64,000 nucleotides of DNA from NCBI RefSeq assembly GCF_021401085.1, contig NZ_JACBFP010000002.1, positions 62,001 to 126,000 of the forward strand, read 5' to 3'. Below the pieces are notes generated by a model. It saw only the letters and a program-made list of their open reading frames with translations, made no database searches and was not told the origin of the DNA. Of this stretch, positions 48,159 through 57,755 are shown one piece after another. The DNA is from Chryseobacterium sp. R2A-55 (GTDB lineage: Bacteria > Bacteroidota > Bacteroidia > Flavobacteriales > Weeksellaceae). Numbering within the stretch: position 1 is the first letter of the stretch; every line of letters starts with the position of its first letter. Both the position numbers and the translations under genes were made by a program.

Positions 48159-50273
48159 CTATTTCTTCAGACTTTTTAAACCCATTTCGTATAGTGCGAA
48201 ACTCAGCAAATCCGCATTTTCACCAATGACCTGATCGGTACTTCTTCCAGCGCCATGACCCGCATTGGTTTCGATTCTTACCAAAACAGGATTGTTGCAA
48301 CTTTGTTTCTCCTGCAATTCCGCACCGAACTTAAATGAGTGTGCCGGAACCACCCGATCGTCGTGATCACTCGTGATAATCATGGTGGAAGGATAGCAAA
48401 CTCCTTTTCGAACATTGTGAACCGGGGAATAAGATTTCAAGTATTCGAACATTTCTTTGGAATCTTCGGCAGTTCCGTAATCATAACTCCAACCTGCTCC
48501 CGCCGTGAATTTGTTGTAACGGAGCATATCTAAAACTCCCACTCCCGGAAATGCGACTTTCGCCAAATCTGGACGCATCGTCATGGTTGCACCCACCAAA
48601 AGTCCGCCGTTTGATCTTCCGGAAAGTGCCATGTAATCTTTGGAAGTATATCCTTTGTTCTGTAAATATTCGCCTGCAGCGATGAAATCATTGAATACGT
48701 TTTTCTTCTGCATTTTTGTTCCTGCATCGTGCCATTTTTTTCCGTATTCACCACCGCCCCGAATGTTCGGAACGGCATAGATTCCGCCGTTTTCCATCCA
48801 AATAGCGTTTACCACAGAAAAGGCTGGCTGCAAACTGATATTGAATCCGCCATAGGAATAAAGAATCGTGGGGTTTTTCCCGTCGAGTTGTGTTCCTTTT
48901 TTATAGTTGATCATCATCGGGATTTTTGTTCCGTCTTTCGAGGTAAAGAAAACCTGCTCCGAAACAAAATCATCCGGGTTGAATTTTACTTTCGGTTTTT
49001 GGTAAACTTCAGATTTTCCGGTATCTGCATTAAATCTATAAATGGTTCCCGGCGTAATATAATTCGTAAACGAAAAATACAGATCTTTCTCTTTTTCTTT
49101 GCCCCCAAATCCGTTTGCCGTTCCAATTCCGGGCAACTGGATTTCGCGGATCAGTTTTCCATCATAATCAAATTGTTTCACGGAAGTCACAGCGTCTTTC
49201 ATGTACTTCGCAAAAATGTAACCACCTCCGGTTGAAACACTTAACACGTTTTCGGTTTCCGGAATTACGTCGGTCCAAATGCCTGGATTGTTGATGTTGA
49301 ATTTCACCAAACGCATGTTTGGAGCGTTTTTATCGGTCAAAGCATAGATAAAATCGCCTTTTGAATCCACAAAATCAGTATTGAAATCATATCCATTTTG
49401 AACCGGAATAAAATCCGACTTATTCATTAAATCTTTGATGTACAGCTCATTCCCATTGGTCGCTTCTGATGCGCTCAAGATTTCAAAACGTTCGTCGTCT
49501 GAAACACCGATGCTCATATATCGCCTCTTGAAATTTTCTCCTCCAATAATCAACTGATCTTGCGACTGCTTGGTTCCCAATTTATGAAAATACACTTTGT
49601 GGGTATCTGTTTTCGCTGAGAGTTCGCTTCCTTTCGGCTTATCATAACTGGAATAGAAAAAGCCTTCGTCACCCAACCAAGATGCTCCTGAAAATTTCAC
49701 ATCCACTATTGTTTCATCGATCTTTTCTTTGGTTAAAGCATTGATAATGATTATTTTATTCCAGTCACTTCCACCTTCAGAAATAGAATAAGCTACTAAA
49801 GTTCCTTTTTTGTTAAATGAAACTCCGGCTAAAGAAGTGGTTCCTTTTTCAGAGAATTTATTAGGATCGAGGAAAACCTCCGTTTTTCCGTTTTTGTCGG
49901 TTCTGTATAAAACGGATTGTGCCTGAAGTCCGTCATTCTTATAAAAATAGGTAAAATCTCCTTCTTTAAAAGGTGCGCCTATTTTTTCATAATTCCAGAT
50001 ATCTTTCAGCTGTGAACGAATTTCTTCACGGAAGGGAATTTTAGACAGATAATCATTGGTAAAAGTCACTTCCCTTTTTACCCAGTCTTTGGTGTCTTCG
50101 GCGCGGTCGTCTTCGAGCCAGCGATAAGGATCTTCTACTTTGGTGCCGAAATATTCGTCAGTGTGGGAAACTTTCTTGGTTTCCGGATAATGAAAATTGT
50201 TGGTCATTTTTTGAGTTCCGCAAGACGCCAAAAAAACCACGCCTGCAGAAAGAATCATTGCATTAAATCTCAT
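48159..50273 (-). CDS. Prolyl oligopeptidase (S9) family lipoprotein
   Basis: The 704-residue enzyme carries a lipoprotein signal (VVFLASCG, Cys about residue 19). The beta-propeller domain spans about residues 90-430, flanked by the alpha/beta-hydrolase parts. Catalytic motifs are GRSNGG (Ser about residue 555), DHDDRVVPAHS (Asp) and NAGHGAG (His), with YGGFN at the oxyanion region. It cleaves short proline-containing peptides, probably in the periplasm. It diverges from the small membrane protein gene at 50404. Confidence 0.94.
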   Translation of the reverse strand: MRFNAMILSAGVVFLASCGTQKMTNNFHYPETKKVSHTDEYFGTKVEDPYRWLEDDRAEDTKDWVKREVTFTNDYLSKIPFREEIRSQLKDIWNYEKIGAPFKEGDFTYFYKNDGLQAQSVLYRTDKNGKTEVFLDPNKFSEKGTTSLAGVSFNKKGTLVAYSISEGGSDWNKIIIINALTKEKIDETIVDVKFSGASWLGDEGFFYSSYDKPKGSELSAKTDTHKVYFHKLGTKQSQDQLIIGGENFKRRYMSIGVSDDERFEILSASEATNGNELYIKDLMNKSDFIPVQNGYDFNTDFVDSKGDFIYALTDKNAPNMRLVKFNINNPGIWTDVIPETENVLSVSTGGGYIFAKYMKDAVTSVKQFDYDGKLIREIQLPGIGTANGFGGKEKEKDLYFSFTNYITPGTIYRFNADTGKSEVYQKPKVKFNPDDFVSEQVFFTSKDGTKIPMMINYKKGTQLDGKNPTILYSYGGFNISLQPAFSVVNAIWMENGGIYAVPNIRGGGEYGKKWHDAGTKMQKKNVFNDFIAAGEYLQNKGYTSKDYMALSGRSNGGLLVGATMTMRPDLAKVAFPGVGVLDMLRYNKFTAGAGWSYDYGTAEDSKEMFEYLKSYSPVHNVRKGVCYPSTMIITSDHDDRVVPAHSFKFGAELQEKQSCNNPVLVRIETNAGHGAGRSTDQVIGENADLLSFALYEMGLKSLKK

Positions 50274-50403
50274 TTTTAACTTTTTTCAAAAATAGAGATT
50301 TTAATTGATTTTTGCCCACTCGCACAAACATTAACAAACTTTAAAACTTTCCCGAATACTTTGGGAACAAAAATTGCTTAAATTTATCAGCAAAATTTTA
50401 AAT

Positions 50404-50598
50404 ATGAGAAAAGAAACCGGAATATTGTTGGCTGGAAGCTTAGGAGTTATCTTGGGATTGGGATTTTTTGGAATCAGAAAATTTCTGCAAAAAAAGCATA
50501 AAGATTATGAGGATTACTACGCAGATTTCCACCGGCATTTCGATAAGAAGCAGCGTGAAGAAGGTAATCACGGGGTGGAATACTTAGCAATGCAGTAA
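50404..50598 (+). CDS. Small single-pass membrane protein
   Basis: The 64-residue product (ATG at 50404; an upstream TTG at 50374 is less likely) has one membrane helix (residues 6-25, ILLAGSLGVILGLGFFGIRK) and a charged tail rich in His, Lys, Asp and Tyr. The family is unknown to me; Gly-rich helices of this kind occur in YtxH-like proteins. It is a single gene, 173 bases before the SpmA/B-like gene, with an AT-rich gap and no clear element. Confidence 0.65.
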   Translation: MRKETGILLAGSLGVILGLGFFGIRKFLQKKHKDYEDYYADFHRHFDKKQREEGNHGVEYLAMQ

Positions 50599-50770
50599 AA
50601 CAGTTTTAAAAATAAAGACCGTCCTGATTTCCTTGATCTCAGGATTTTTTTTGAAAATCGGTTAAAAAAAAACTCCATTTTTTACCCACAGAATTCATTT
50701 CCGGGTAATTTCTACTGAGTTCCACTTTGCGGCTTCGGACTTTTTATTACATTTACTCAAATTTTTCTCA

Positions 50771-52174
50771 ATGGTTTTAAGCAGAATTTGGAGTGCGTTC
50801 ATTATTGTCGCCATTATTGTTGCAAGTATCAAGTATCTATTTTCTCCCAATTACAAAGCGATTTATAACGATTTAGTCGTTGGAAAAAGCGGTGACACCG
50901 TGCAAATTGCCACCAAAAATTTCAACGAGCTGAATCCGGAAATTAAAAATTCCCTTTTACTAAAACCCAATTTTGAGGAAAACAGGATTCATTATAAAAC
51001 CGATTCCGCAAAATCTGTGGTAAAAATCTACCGGATTCAGGAAACCGACGGAGTCATTGGAACTTCCGAAACCGCCGTGAAAATCTGTCTGGGTTTGATC
51101 GGGATCATGACGCTTTTCATGGGTTTTATGGGAATTGCCGAAAAAGCAGGCGGAATCAATTTGCTTTCGCGGTTTATCCAGCCATTTTTCTCAAAACTCT
51201 TTCCTGAAATTCCGAAAAACCACCCTTCTTTTGGACACATGCTGTTGAATTTTTCTGCCAATCTTTTGGGATTGGATAATGCCGCAACTCCTTTTGGATT
51301 AAAGGCGATGGAAAGTCTGCAAACCTTGAATCCAGACAAAGACCGGGCGAGTAATTCCCAAATCATGTTCCTCTGTCTTCATGCGGGAGGTTTGACCTTA
51401 ATTCCGGTTTCCATCATCGCAATCCGTGCTTCGATGGGTTCTCACACGCCGACCGACATTTTCCTGCCATGTATGATGGCTACTTTTGCAGCCACGATGG
51501 CGGCAATGATTATCGTTTCGCTTTACCAGAAAATCAATCTTTTTCAGCCGGTTGTTTTGGCATATGTGGGGGGAATTTCTGCGATTATAGCTTTACTCGT
51601 GGTTTACCTCGTGAATTTAAGCAAGGAAGGATTAGATGATTTCAGTAAATTGCTGAGCAACGGAATTATCCTCCTGATATTTTTCGCTATTATCTCAGGA
51701 GCAATCTACAAAAAAATAAACGTCTTCGATGCCTTTATCGATGGTGCAAAAGAAGGTTTCTGGACCTGCGTGAAAATCATTCCCTATTTGGTCGGAATGC
51801 TTATTGCGATTTCATTGCTCAGAACTTCCGGTGTTTTTCAGGTGATCATTGACGGGATGAAATGGTTTGCTTCTGTTGTGGGTTTTGACACGAGATTTGT
51901 CGATGGATTACCTACTGCTTTAATCAAACCGCTTTCCGGTTCCGGCGCCAGAGGAATGATGGTGGATACGATGCAGACTTTCGGCGCGGATAGTTTCCAG
52001 GGAAGATTGGCGGCAGTTCTACAGGGCAGTTCGGACACTACTTTCTATGTGATTGCTGTTTATTTCGGTGCAGTAGCAGTAAAAAACACGAGATATACGG
52101 TTACTGCAATGCTGCTCGCTGATTTGGTGGGAATTATAACTTCCGTGGTTTTGGCTTATTTGTTTTTTGCTTAA
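50771..52174 (+). CDS. Nucleoside recognition (Gate) domain membrane protein, SpmA/SpmB-like fusion
   Basis: The 467-residue protein has about nine membrane helices in two Gate-domain halves, fused in one chain as in Bacteroidota 'spore maturation protein' homologues. Recognisable blocks are GIMTLFMGFMGIAEKAGG with NLLGLDNAATPFGLKAM in the SpmA-like half and LKPLSGSGARGMM with GSSDTTFYVIAVYFGA in the SpmB-like half. The function is unknown; the name does not imply sporulation. It begins at ATG 50771. Confidence 0.88.
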   Translation: MVLSRIWSAFIIVAIIVASIKYLFSPNYKAIYNDLVVGKSGDTVQIATKNFNELNPEIKNSLLLKPNFEENRIHYKTDSAKSVVKIYRIQETDGVIGTSETAVKICLGLIGIMTLFMGFMGIAEKAGGINLLSRFIQPFFSKLFPEIPKNHPSFGHMLLNFSANLLGLDNAATPFGLKAMESLQTLNPDKDRASNSQIMFLCLHAGGLTLIPVSIIAIRASMGSHTPTDIFLPCMMATFAATMAAMIIVSLYQKINLFQPVVLAYVGGISAIIALLVVYLVNLSKEGLDDFSKLLSNGIILLIFFAIISGAIYKKINVFDAFIDGAKEGFWTCVKIIPYLVGMLIAISLLRTSGVFQVIIDGMKWFASVVGFDTRFVDGLPTALIKPLSGSGARGMMVDTMQTFGADSFQGRLAAVLQGSSDTTFYVIAVYFGAVAVKNTRYTVTAMLLADLVGIITSVVLAYLFFA

Positions 52175-52247
52175 ATTTTGATGCGTGTTACGAGGTGCAA
52201 GATACATGGTGCGGTTATGTTGATATATGAATTTAATTTAAAAAGTT

Positions 52248-52617
52248 ATGAGTTATACTAAGTTGGATATTTATCATATTTCTTTTGAGTTATTTGCTGA
52301 AATTCATCATATATCTTTTCGGTTGCCAAAGCACGAACTTTACGAATTGGGGCAGCCAAATCAGATGTTCGGCGGATTCTGTAAATTCCAATATAGTAGA
52401 AGGCTATGGCAGAAGAATGTATCAACAAGATTATTTGCGTTTTCTGAGAATTTCACACAGTAACTGCGATGAAACCTCAAACCACATCAAAAAAATTCTG
52501 AGAGTTTAACCCGAAATTAAACCTTAAAAATTCCAATATCTACTTGAAAAATATACGCAATTAGGAGCAAAAATCTACAACTACCTTGAATGGGTGAAAA
52601 ACAACTGGCGAACTTAA
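52248..52617 (+). pseudogene. Four-helix-bundle (23S rRNA intervening-sequence) protein, decayed
   Basis: Three segments of the IVP/four-helix-bundle family are recognisable in different frames: [21 protein letters not shown] from ATG 52248, then [11 protein letters not shown] with [20 protein letters not shown] in the next frame from about 52370, then LEKYTQLGAKIYNYLEWVKNNW up to TAA 52615-52617. A frameshift near 52350 and two in-frame stops (52507, 52525) separate them. Related genes are often intact in flavobacterial genomes, with unknown function. Confidence 0.8.
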
Positions 52618-52676
52618 CATCCAAATAATCTCTAAACCCCGCATCAATTGCAACCTGCAACTTGCACCAAAAAATT

Positions 52677-53069
52677 ATGATCCACGACAAAGACTACATC
52701 ATCCGCATCGTCAAACAGTTCAGCGAAATGTTGGCAACATTGCTTCTGGGAAAAAACGAAGGAATGCTTCCCGAAGAACAGCAAAGAGTTTTCGAAACCA
52801 ATATGAACGACACCTTCAAAATGACTTTTGAGGAACTGGCTTCAAAATCTGCTGAGGAAATCACCGGTTTGATCGATGCGAAGGACACCTCGCATCACAT
52901 TCCGTATTTTGAACTGTTGGGACATCTCTTCTATTTTAAAAACAAGGAAAATCCAAGCCAAGATTTTGCGGAAAAAGCGAAAGTTTTTTACGAAACTTAC
53001 CTTCAAAGAAGTGGAATTTTCTCAATGCCGGTGATGACGAGGATTGGGGAATTGAAAAATTCACTGTAA
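52677..53069 (+). CDS. Hypothetical helical protein, 130 residues
   Basis: The product (ATG at 52677; an upstream TTG is less likely) is soluble and predicted all-helical: IHDKDYIIRIVKQFSEML, ETNMNDTFKMTFEELASKS, then a C-terminal YETYLQRSGIFSMP. It resembles DUF6483-like proteins, which have a similar first helix, but I cannot confirm that. It precedes the TolC-like gene by 40 bases and may be co-transcribed with it. Confidence 0.65.
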   Translation: MIHDKDYIIRIVKQFSEMLATLLLGKNEGMLPEEQQRVFETNMNDTFKMTFEELASKSAEEITGLIDAKDTSHHIPYFELLGHLFYFKNKENPSQDFAEKAKVFYETYLQRSGIFSMPVMTRIGELKNSL

Positions 53070-53109
53070 CAAAATCCGGGTTTTTTCGTCTTATTCATTA
53101 AAATTCCTA

Positions 53110-54459
53110 ATGAAGAAGTCGCTACTTTTCGTTTTAAGTTTCTTTTCCGCATTTGCTTTTTCGCAGAAAAAATGGTCATTGCAGGAATGTGTGAATTATG
53201 CGGTTGAAAATAATCTCCAAGTTATTCAGAATCAGTTTTCGAAAAAGATTTCAGACAACAATCTGGAGATTTCGAAAAAGCAATATCTTCCGTCGGTTTC
53301 CGGAAACATCAATAATAATGTGAATTTCGGGCAAGGTCGGGATGTATTCGGAAACACCAGCCGAAATGACAATTTCACGAACAGTGCGAATGTGGGAGCA
53401 GATATTTTGGTTTTTAATCACGGAAGACTTGAAAAAAATATCCGCAAATCCGAATATGATGTTCAGGCGAGTCAGTTTGATGTGGACCGTATAAAAAACG
53501 ATATCTCATTGCAGATTGCCCAGCAATATTTGTCCGTTCTGCTCAATCGTGAAATTACCAAAATTTCCAACAGCGCACTGGAAAATGCCGACAAACTCTA
53601 CAAAAGAGCGAAAATCACTACCGAAGTTGGAACCACCGCACAAACCGTTTTGGCAGAAGCGGAAGCAGCTCTGGCGCGAGAAAAGCAAAATGTAAAAACT
53701 GCGGAAATCAACACGAATAGAAGTCTTTTTTCATTGGCAATGCTTCTGCAGTTACCGGATTACAAAAATTTCGACATTCAGGATGTTCCTTTAAACTCAG
53801 TTTTAGACGCACCATTATATTCCGCGGAAAACATCATCAGTAAAGCGTATGAAAATCAGCCGCAAATTAAGGCCGCGGAATCCAGAATCAAATCTGCCGA
53901 AGCTCAAACGGAAATTACAAAAACAGCTTTTTGGCCCACTGTCTCTGCAACTGCGGGAATCGGAACTTCCTATTTCAACTCTTTAGTCACGAACACTGCG
54001 GGAATCGACATCAACGGAAATGCAATTAAAGAAAGTGGTTTTTTCAAGCAGTACAAAGACAATTTCGGTCAACAACTGGGTTTGTCAGCAAATATTCCGA
54101 TTTTCAATAAGGGAATTACCCGGCTGAATGTGGAGCAATCGAAAATCAACGAAGAAATTGCGAAAACCACTTTGCAGCAACAGAAGAAAGAAGTTTTGCA
54201 GAATGTACAAAAGGCCCAGTTTGATGCAGAAAGTAATTATGAAGGGTATCTTGCAGCAATGGAAGCAGAACGAAGTTCAAAACTCGCTTTGGAATTTGCC
54301 GAAAAAAGTTACGAGGCAGGACGAACTACTATTTACGATCTCAATATTGCCAGAAACAATTACGCAAACGCCCAAGGATCAGTTGCACAGGCAAAATACA
54401 ACTATCTCTTCAGCATGAAGCTGCTGAATTTCTATGCTGGGATTCCCTTAACTCTTTAA
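53110..54459 (+). CDS. TolC family outer membrane efflux protein
   Basis: The 449-residue product has a signal peptide (residues 1-19, ending AFSQ), the WSLQECVNYAVENN start of the OEP fold and two internally related long helical repeats with beta segments between them (NVGADILVFNHGRLEKNI in repeat 1, LSANIPIFNKGITRLNV in repeat 2). It would form an outer-membrane channel for tripartite efflux or type I secretion. No adaptor or pump is adjacent; the RiPP exporter locus at 38-42 kb has no TolC of its own, so this could serve it. Confidence 0.9.
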   Translation: MKKSLLFVLSFFSAFAFSQKKWSLQECVNYAVENNLQVIQNQFSKKISDNNLEISKKQYLPSVSGNINNNVNFGQGRDVFGNTSRNDNFTNSANVGADILVFNHGRLEKNIRKSEYDVQASQFDVDRIKNDISLQIAQQYLSVLLNREITKISNSALENADKLYKRAKITTEVGTTAQTVLAEAEAALAREKQNVKTAEINTNRSLFSLAMLLQLPDYKNFDIQDVPLNSVLDAPLYSAENIISKAYENQPQIKAAESRIKSAEAQTEITKTAFWPTVSATAGIGTSYFNSLVTNTAGIDINGNAIKESGFFKQYKDNFGQQLGLSANIPIFNKGITRLNVEQSKINEEIAKTTLQQQKKEVLQNVQKAQFDAESNYEGYLAAMEAERSSKLALEFAEKSYEAGRTTIYDLNIARNNYANAQGSVAQAKYNYLFSMKLLNFYAGIPLTL

Positions 54460-54548
54460 GGGAATTTTGTTTTGTAAGGACACCCGATGATTCGATGAAG
54501 TCAATATCCTCAGGTAAATACGGAATGTGAACTTGAAAATTATATCCC

Positions 54549-54556
54549 TATTTTTG
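54549..54556 (+). promoter_or_regulatory. -7 element of the sprT-manC pair
   Basis: TATTTTTG matches TAnnTTTG, placing a transcription start near 54561. Confidence 0.4.
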
Positions 54557-54610
54557 TAATTCGTCCCGATTATCGAGATGGTAACTCATATTTCGCAATT
54601 CATACTTCAA

Positions 54611-55201
54611 ATGTCTGTCTCGTCTTTAGAAAAATATCTGCCAGAAAACTCACTGCCATTTCTCAGGAAGTGGTTTGGCGAATATTATATCCACATTAAG
54701 ATTACGAAAGGGAGAAATTCCAAATTGGGAGACTACCGAAAAATGCCGGACAAATCTCACCAAATAACGATTAATTCCACGCTGCAGCCAGAACTTTTCT
54801 TTTTCGTGCTTACTCATGAATTGGCTCATTTGATAGCATTTGAACAGTTTGGAGGAAGAATTTTGCCGCACGGCACGGAATGGAAGCACACGTTCCGGGA
54901 GATGCTTTTAGAAAGTATTTCGATTTATTCCGAAGACTTAAAACCCATCATCTTCAAGTTTTCCAGATCGCCGAAAGCCAACTTTATGGCAAGTCCTGAT
55001 CTGGTGAAATATTTCCACATTGAAAACTTCCAGGATGAAAGTTCCTATGTCGAAGAACTGAAGATCGGCGAACGATTTCTCTACCGGAAACAACCCTACC
55101 TCATCCAAGAGAAGCGCAAAATTAACTATCTTTGTAAAAACCTTGCTTCTGGAAAAATCTATATTTTCAAACCATTGGCAAGAGTTGAAAAAATAAGCTA
55201 A
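54611..55201 (+). CDS. SprT-like zinc metalloprotease domain protein
   Basis: The 196-residue product contains the zincin motif HELAHLIAFE (near residue 78) and a downstream HGTEWKHTFREML that provides the third ligand, as in SprT/Spartan-like domains. It ends with a small beta-rich domain that lacks the four-Cys zinc ribbon of E. coli SprT. I chose ATG 54611 because the family sequence begins there; an in-frame ATG at 54578 would add 11 residues. It precedes manC by two bases. Confidence 0.85.
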   Translation: MSVSSLEKYLPENSLPFLRKWFGEYYIHIKITKGRNSKLGDYRKMPDKSHQITINSTLQPELFFFVLTHELAHLIAFEQFGGRILPHGTEWKHTFREMLLESISIYSEDLKPIIFKFSRSPKANFMASPDLVKYFHIENFQDESSYVEELKIGERFLYRKQPYLIQEKRKINYLCKNLASGKIYIFKPLARVEKIS

Positions 55202-55203
55202 TT

Positions 55204-56286
55204 ATGACATTATCAAATAATTACTGCGTCATCATGGCAGGAGGAATCGGCAGCAGATTTTGGCCGATGAGCACCCAGAAATATCCAAAACAGTTTCAGG
55301 ACATTTTGGGAATCGGAAGAACGATGATTCAGCAAACCTATGACCGAATCAGCCAAGTGGTTCCAAAAGAAAACATCTTCGTCATTACCAACAGGGAATA
55401 CGTTTCGCTCACCGCGAGTCAGTTGCCGGAATTAAATCCCGAAAACATTGTGGGTGAACCGATGATGAAGAATACCGCTGCCTGCAATATCTATATGGCG
55501 AAAAAAATTGCCGATCTGAATCCGAATGCGAATATGATAGTGCTTCCTGCAGACCATTTAATTTTAAAGGAAAATATATTCCTGAAAAAAGTGGAACTCG
55601 CTTTCAGTCTTGCCGAGAAAAATGATTACCTGATTACTTTGGGAATCAAACCGACGCGTCCTGATACCGGTTACGGCTATATTCAGTTTGTGGAAAAAAA
55701 GGGAGCAGAATATTATAAAGTAAAGACCTTCACCGAAAAACCGGATCTGGAAATTGCGAAAACCTTTTTGGAAAGTGGAGATTTCTTGTGGAATGCAGGG
55801 ATTTTTATTTGGAATGTGACCTCCATTCTTGCGGCTTTCGATGTCTATCTGGAAGAAATGTCTCAGCATTTTCAAAGTTGCGAATACAATGCGAAAGGCG
55901 AATCTGCCTGCATCGATCTGATTTATCCGAAAGTGAACAAGATTTCGATTGACAACGGAATTCTGGAGAAAGCCCAAAATGTATACGTGATTCCTGCCGA
56001 TTTGGGTTGGAGCGATTTGGGAACTTGGACTTCTGTTTATGAAAATGCAGAAAAAGATGATGCCAAAAACGCCATCAAATCAAAACATATCATGACCTAT
56101 AATTCGAAGGGAAATATCATTCGGATTAAAAGTAAGAATAAGGCGGCAATCATTGATGGGTTAAAGAACTACATCATCGTGGACACCGACAAAGCGCTTT
56201 TGATTTGCCCGAGAGACAATGACCAGCTGATCAAGGAGTATGTCCAGGATTTGCGGACTTTGAAAAAAGGCGAAAAATTCATGTAA
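55204..56286 (+). CDS. manC: Mannose-1-phosphate guanylyltransferase
   Basis: The enzyme makes GDP-mannose from mannose-1-phosphate and GTP, a precursor for surface polysaccharide and fucose. The 360-residue product opens with the nucleotidyltransferase signature VIMAGGIGSRFWPMS and has the GEPMMKNTAACN block, the VLPADHLI motif and FTEKPDLEIA, with the C-terminal left-handed beta region (AADLGWSDLGTW type: here PADLGWSDLGTW). The length matches the single-domain form. It is translationally close to sprT, and polysaccharide genes follow on the opposite strand. Confidence 0.94.
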   Translation: MTLSNNYCVIMAGGIGSRFWPMSTQKYPKQFQDILGIGRTMIQQTYDRISQVVPKENIFVITNREYVSLTASQLPELNPENIVGEPMMKNTAACNIYMAKKIADLNPNANMIVLPADHLILKENIFLKKVELAFSLAEKNDYLITLGIKPTRPDTGYGYIQFVEKKGAEYYKVKTFTEKPDLEIAKTFLESGDFLWNAGIFIWNVTSILAAFDVYLEEMSQHFQSCEYNAKGESACIDLIYPKVNKISIDNGILEKAQNVYVIPADLGWSDLGTWTSVYENAEKDDAKNAIKSKHIMTYNSKGNIIRIKSKNKAAIIDGLKNYIIVDTDKALLICPRDNDQLIKEYVQDLRTLKKGEKFM

Positions 56287-56292
56287 AAATCA

Positions 56293-56325
56293 AAAATCCA
56301 TTCAAACGAGAGTGGATTTTTTTAT
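56293..56325. terminator. Terminator between manC and the convergent GT9 gene
   Basis: AAAATCCA (56293-56300) and TGGATTTT (56313-56320) form an 8-bp stem with a 12-base loop and a T run. The two genes converge here. Confidence 0.7.
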
Positions 56326-57287
56326 ATTTTATTGATGATCTGCTGTGCAGAAATTTCGTTTAGGCATGCCCAATCACCGCGGTAACATTCCTTGTCGCCA
56401 AAAACCGAACATGGTCTGCAAGTCAAATCTTTGATCTGAACCACATCTTTCTCACTTTGCCCATAACCGAGAAATCCAGCGAAAGGATGAGTGGAACCCC
56501 AAATTGAAACGCATCTGGTCCCCGCCAAACTCGCCAAATGCATGTTAGCGGAATCCATGGAAATCATCAGATCAAGCTCAGAAATTTTTTCCAATTCTTT
56601 ATTCAGAGTAAGTTTTCCGGCAAGATTTTCGGAATTTGGGATTTGGAGCTGCCAACTGTTTAAGGCTTCCACTTCCTTTTTTCCACCCCCAAAAAAATAA
56701 ATTTTATGGTTCTTTGAAAGGATTTTGGCAACTTCAAAAGTTTTTTCAATAGGCAGCATTTTTCCCTGATGTTGGGCAAAAGGTGCAATCCCAATTCCCG
56801 ATTTCTGAATTTTTTTTGGCTTTAACTGATGTGAAAGTTCAACCTTGAATCCCATCTCTCGAAAAACCTCTGCATAGCGTTCAGTGGTAGGTTTCAGTTT
56901 CACTTTGTCGAGATTCCAGATATCGGTCAATTTTTCTTTTTCATTTTTGCCTTTATTGATTTTGAAGACCTTTTTTCCTTCTAACTTAAAAATCCGATCC
57001 AGAATTTTTGCCCGAATGACATCATGCAAATCCGCAACATAGTCAAACTGAAATTCCTTCTGCAACTCCTTTGAAAGTTTCCACATTCCGAAAATCCCTT
57101 TATAATCCTCCAAATCCACACCTTTGAAAATCAAATTGGGAATTCCTTCAAACAGATCCTGAAAGTTTTTTCGGGAAACCATGATGATCTGCACTTGCGG
57201 ATTCTGGTTTAGAAATTCGGTAATCACGGGAACCGTCATTGCCACATCGCCGAAAGCGGAAAACCGATATGCCAAAATCTGTGTCAT
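56322..57287 (-). CDS. Glycosyltransferase family 9 (heptosyltransferase-like)
   Basis: The 321-residue GT-B enzyme begins RFSAFGDVAMTVPVI and has FGDKECYRGDWAC near the C-terminus, with PFAQHQGKMLPIEKTFEVA and SMDSANMHLASL in between, as in GT9 enzymes (ADP-heptose or related donors) that build the lipopolysaccharide core. The acceptor is not known. Its start overlaps the end of the sufE gene by four bases, so the two are translationally coupled. Confidence 0.88.
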   Translation of the reverse strand: MTQILAYRFSAFGDVAMTVPVITEFLNQNPQVQIIMVSRKNFQDLFEGIPNLIFKGVDLEDYKGIFGMWKLSKELQKEFQFDYVADLHDVIRAKILDRIFKLEGKKVFKINKGKNEKEKLTDIWNLDKVKLKPTTERYAEVFREMGFKVELSHQLKPKKIQKSGIGIAPFAQHQGKMLPIEKTFEVAKILSKNHKIYFFGGGKKEVEALNSWQLQIPNSENLAGKLTLNKELEKISELDLMISMDSANMHLASLAGTRCVSIWGSTHPFAGFLGYGQSEKDVVQIKDLTCRPCSVFGDKECYRGDWACLNEISAQQIINKI

Positions 57288-57703
57288 TTCTTTAGCTGGA
57301 ATGCTACTGCGTAAAATTTGATTTGTTTGGTCATCGCCATCAAACCGTTTGCTCTGGATGGCGAAAGAAACTCCTGCAAACCAATATCCTCTATGAATTT
57401 AAAGTCGGAATCCAGAATTTCGTCGGTAGAATGTCCACTGTAAACCGATATCAAAAGCGAGACGATTCCTTTCGGCAAGATCCCGTCGGAATCGGCATTG
57501 AAAAACAATTTTCCGTCTTTGAAATCGGCATCAATCCAAACCTGCGATTGGCAACCTTTGATCAGGTTTTCCGGCGTCTTTTTTTCTTCCGGAAGTCCCT
57601 TCAGTTCTTTCCCCAAATCGATAATGTATTCGTACTTCTGCTCCCAATCCTCCAGAAAGGCAAATTCGTCAACAAGCTGCTGTTGTTTTTCTTTGATGGT
57701 CAT
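57284..57703 (-). CDS. sufE: SufE family Fe-S cluster assembly protein
   Basis: The 139-residue product has the SufE order of blocks: IKEKQQQLVDEFAFLEDWEQKYEYIIDLGK at the N-terminus (split: VDEFAFLEDWEQ, then YEYIIDLGK), GCQSQVW with the reactive Cys that accepts sulfur from SufS (about residue 51), and LSPSRANGL toward the end. It would stimulate the cysteine desulfurase in the cytoplasm. Its link to glycosyltransferases by overlap is positional only. Confidence 0.92.
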   Translation of the reverse strand: MTIKEKQQQLVDEFAFLEDWEQKYEYIIDLGKELKGLPEEKKTPENLIKGCQSQVWIDADFKDGKLFFNADSDGILPKGIVSLLISVYSGHSTDEILDSDFKFIEDIGLQEFLSPSRANGLMAMTKQIKFYAVAFQLKK

Positions 57704-57755
57704 GTTGCAAAGATAAGGAAATTTGGAGGTTTGAACCCTGAAGAAATGAGAACCT

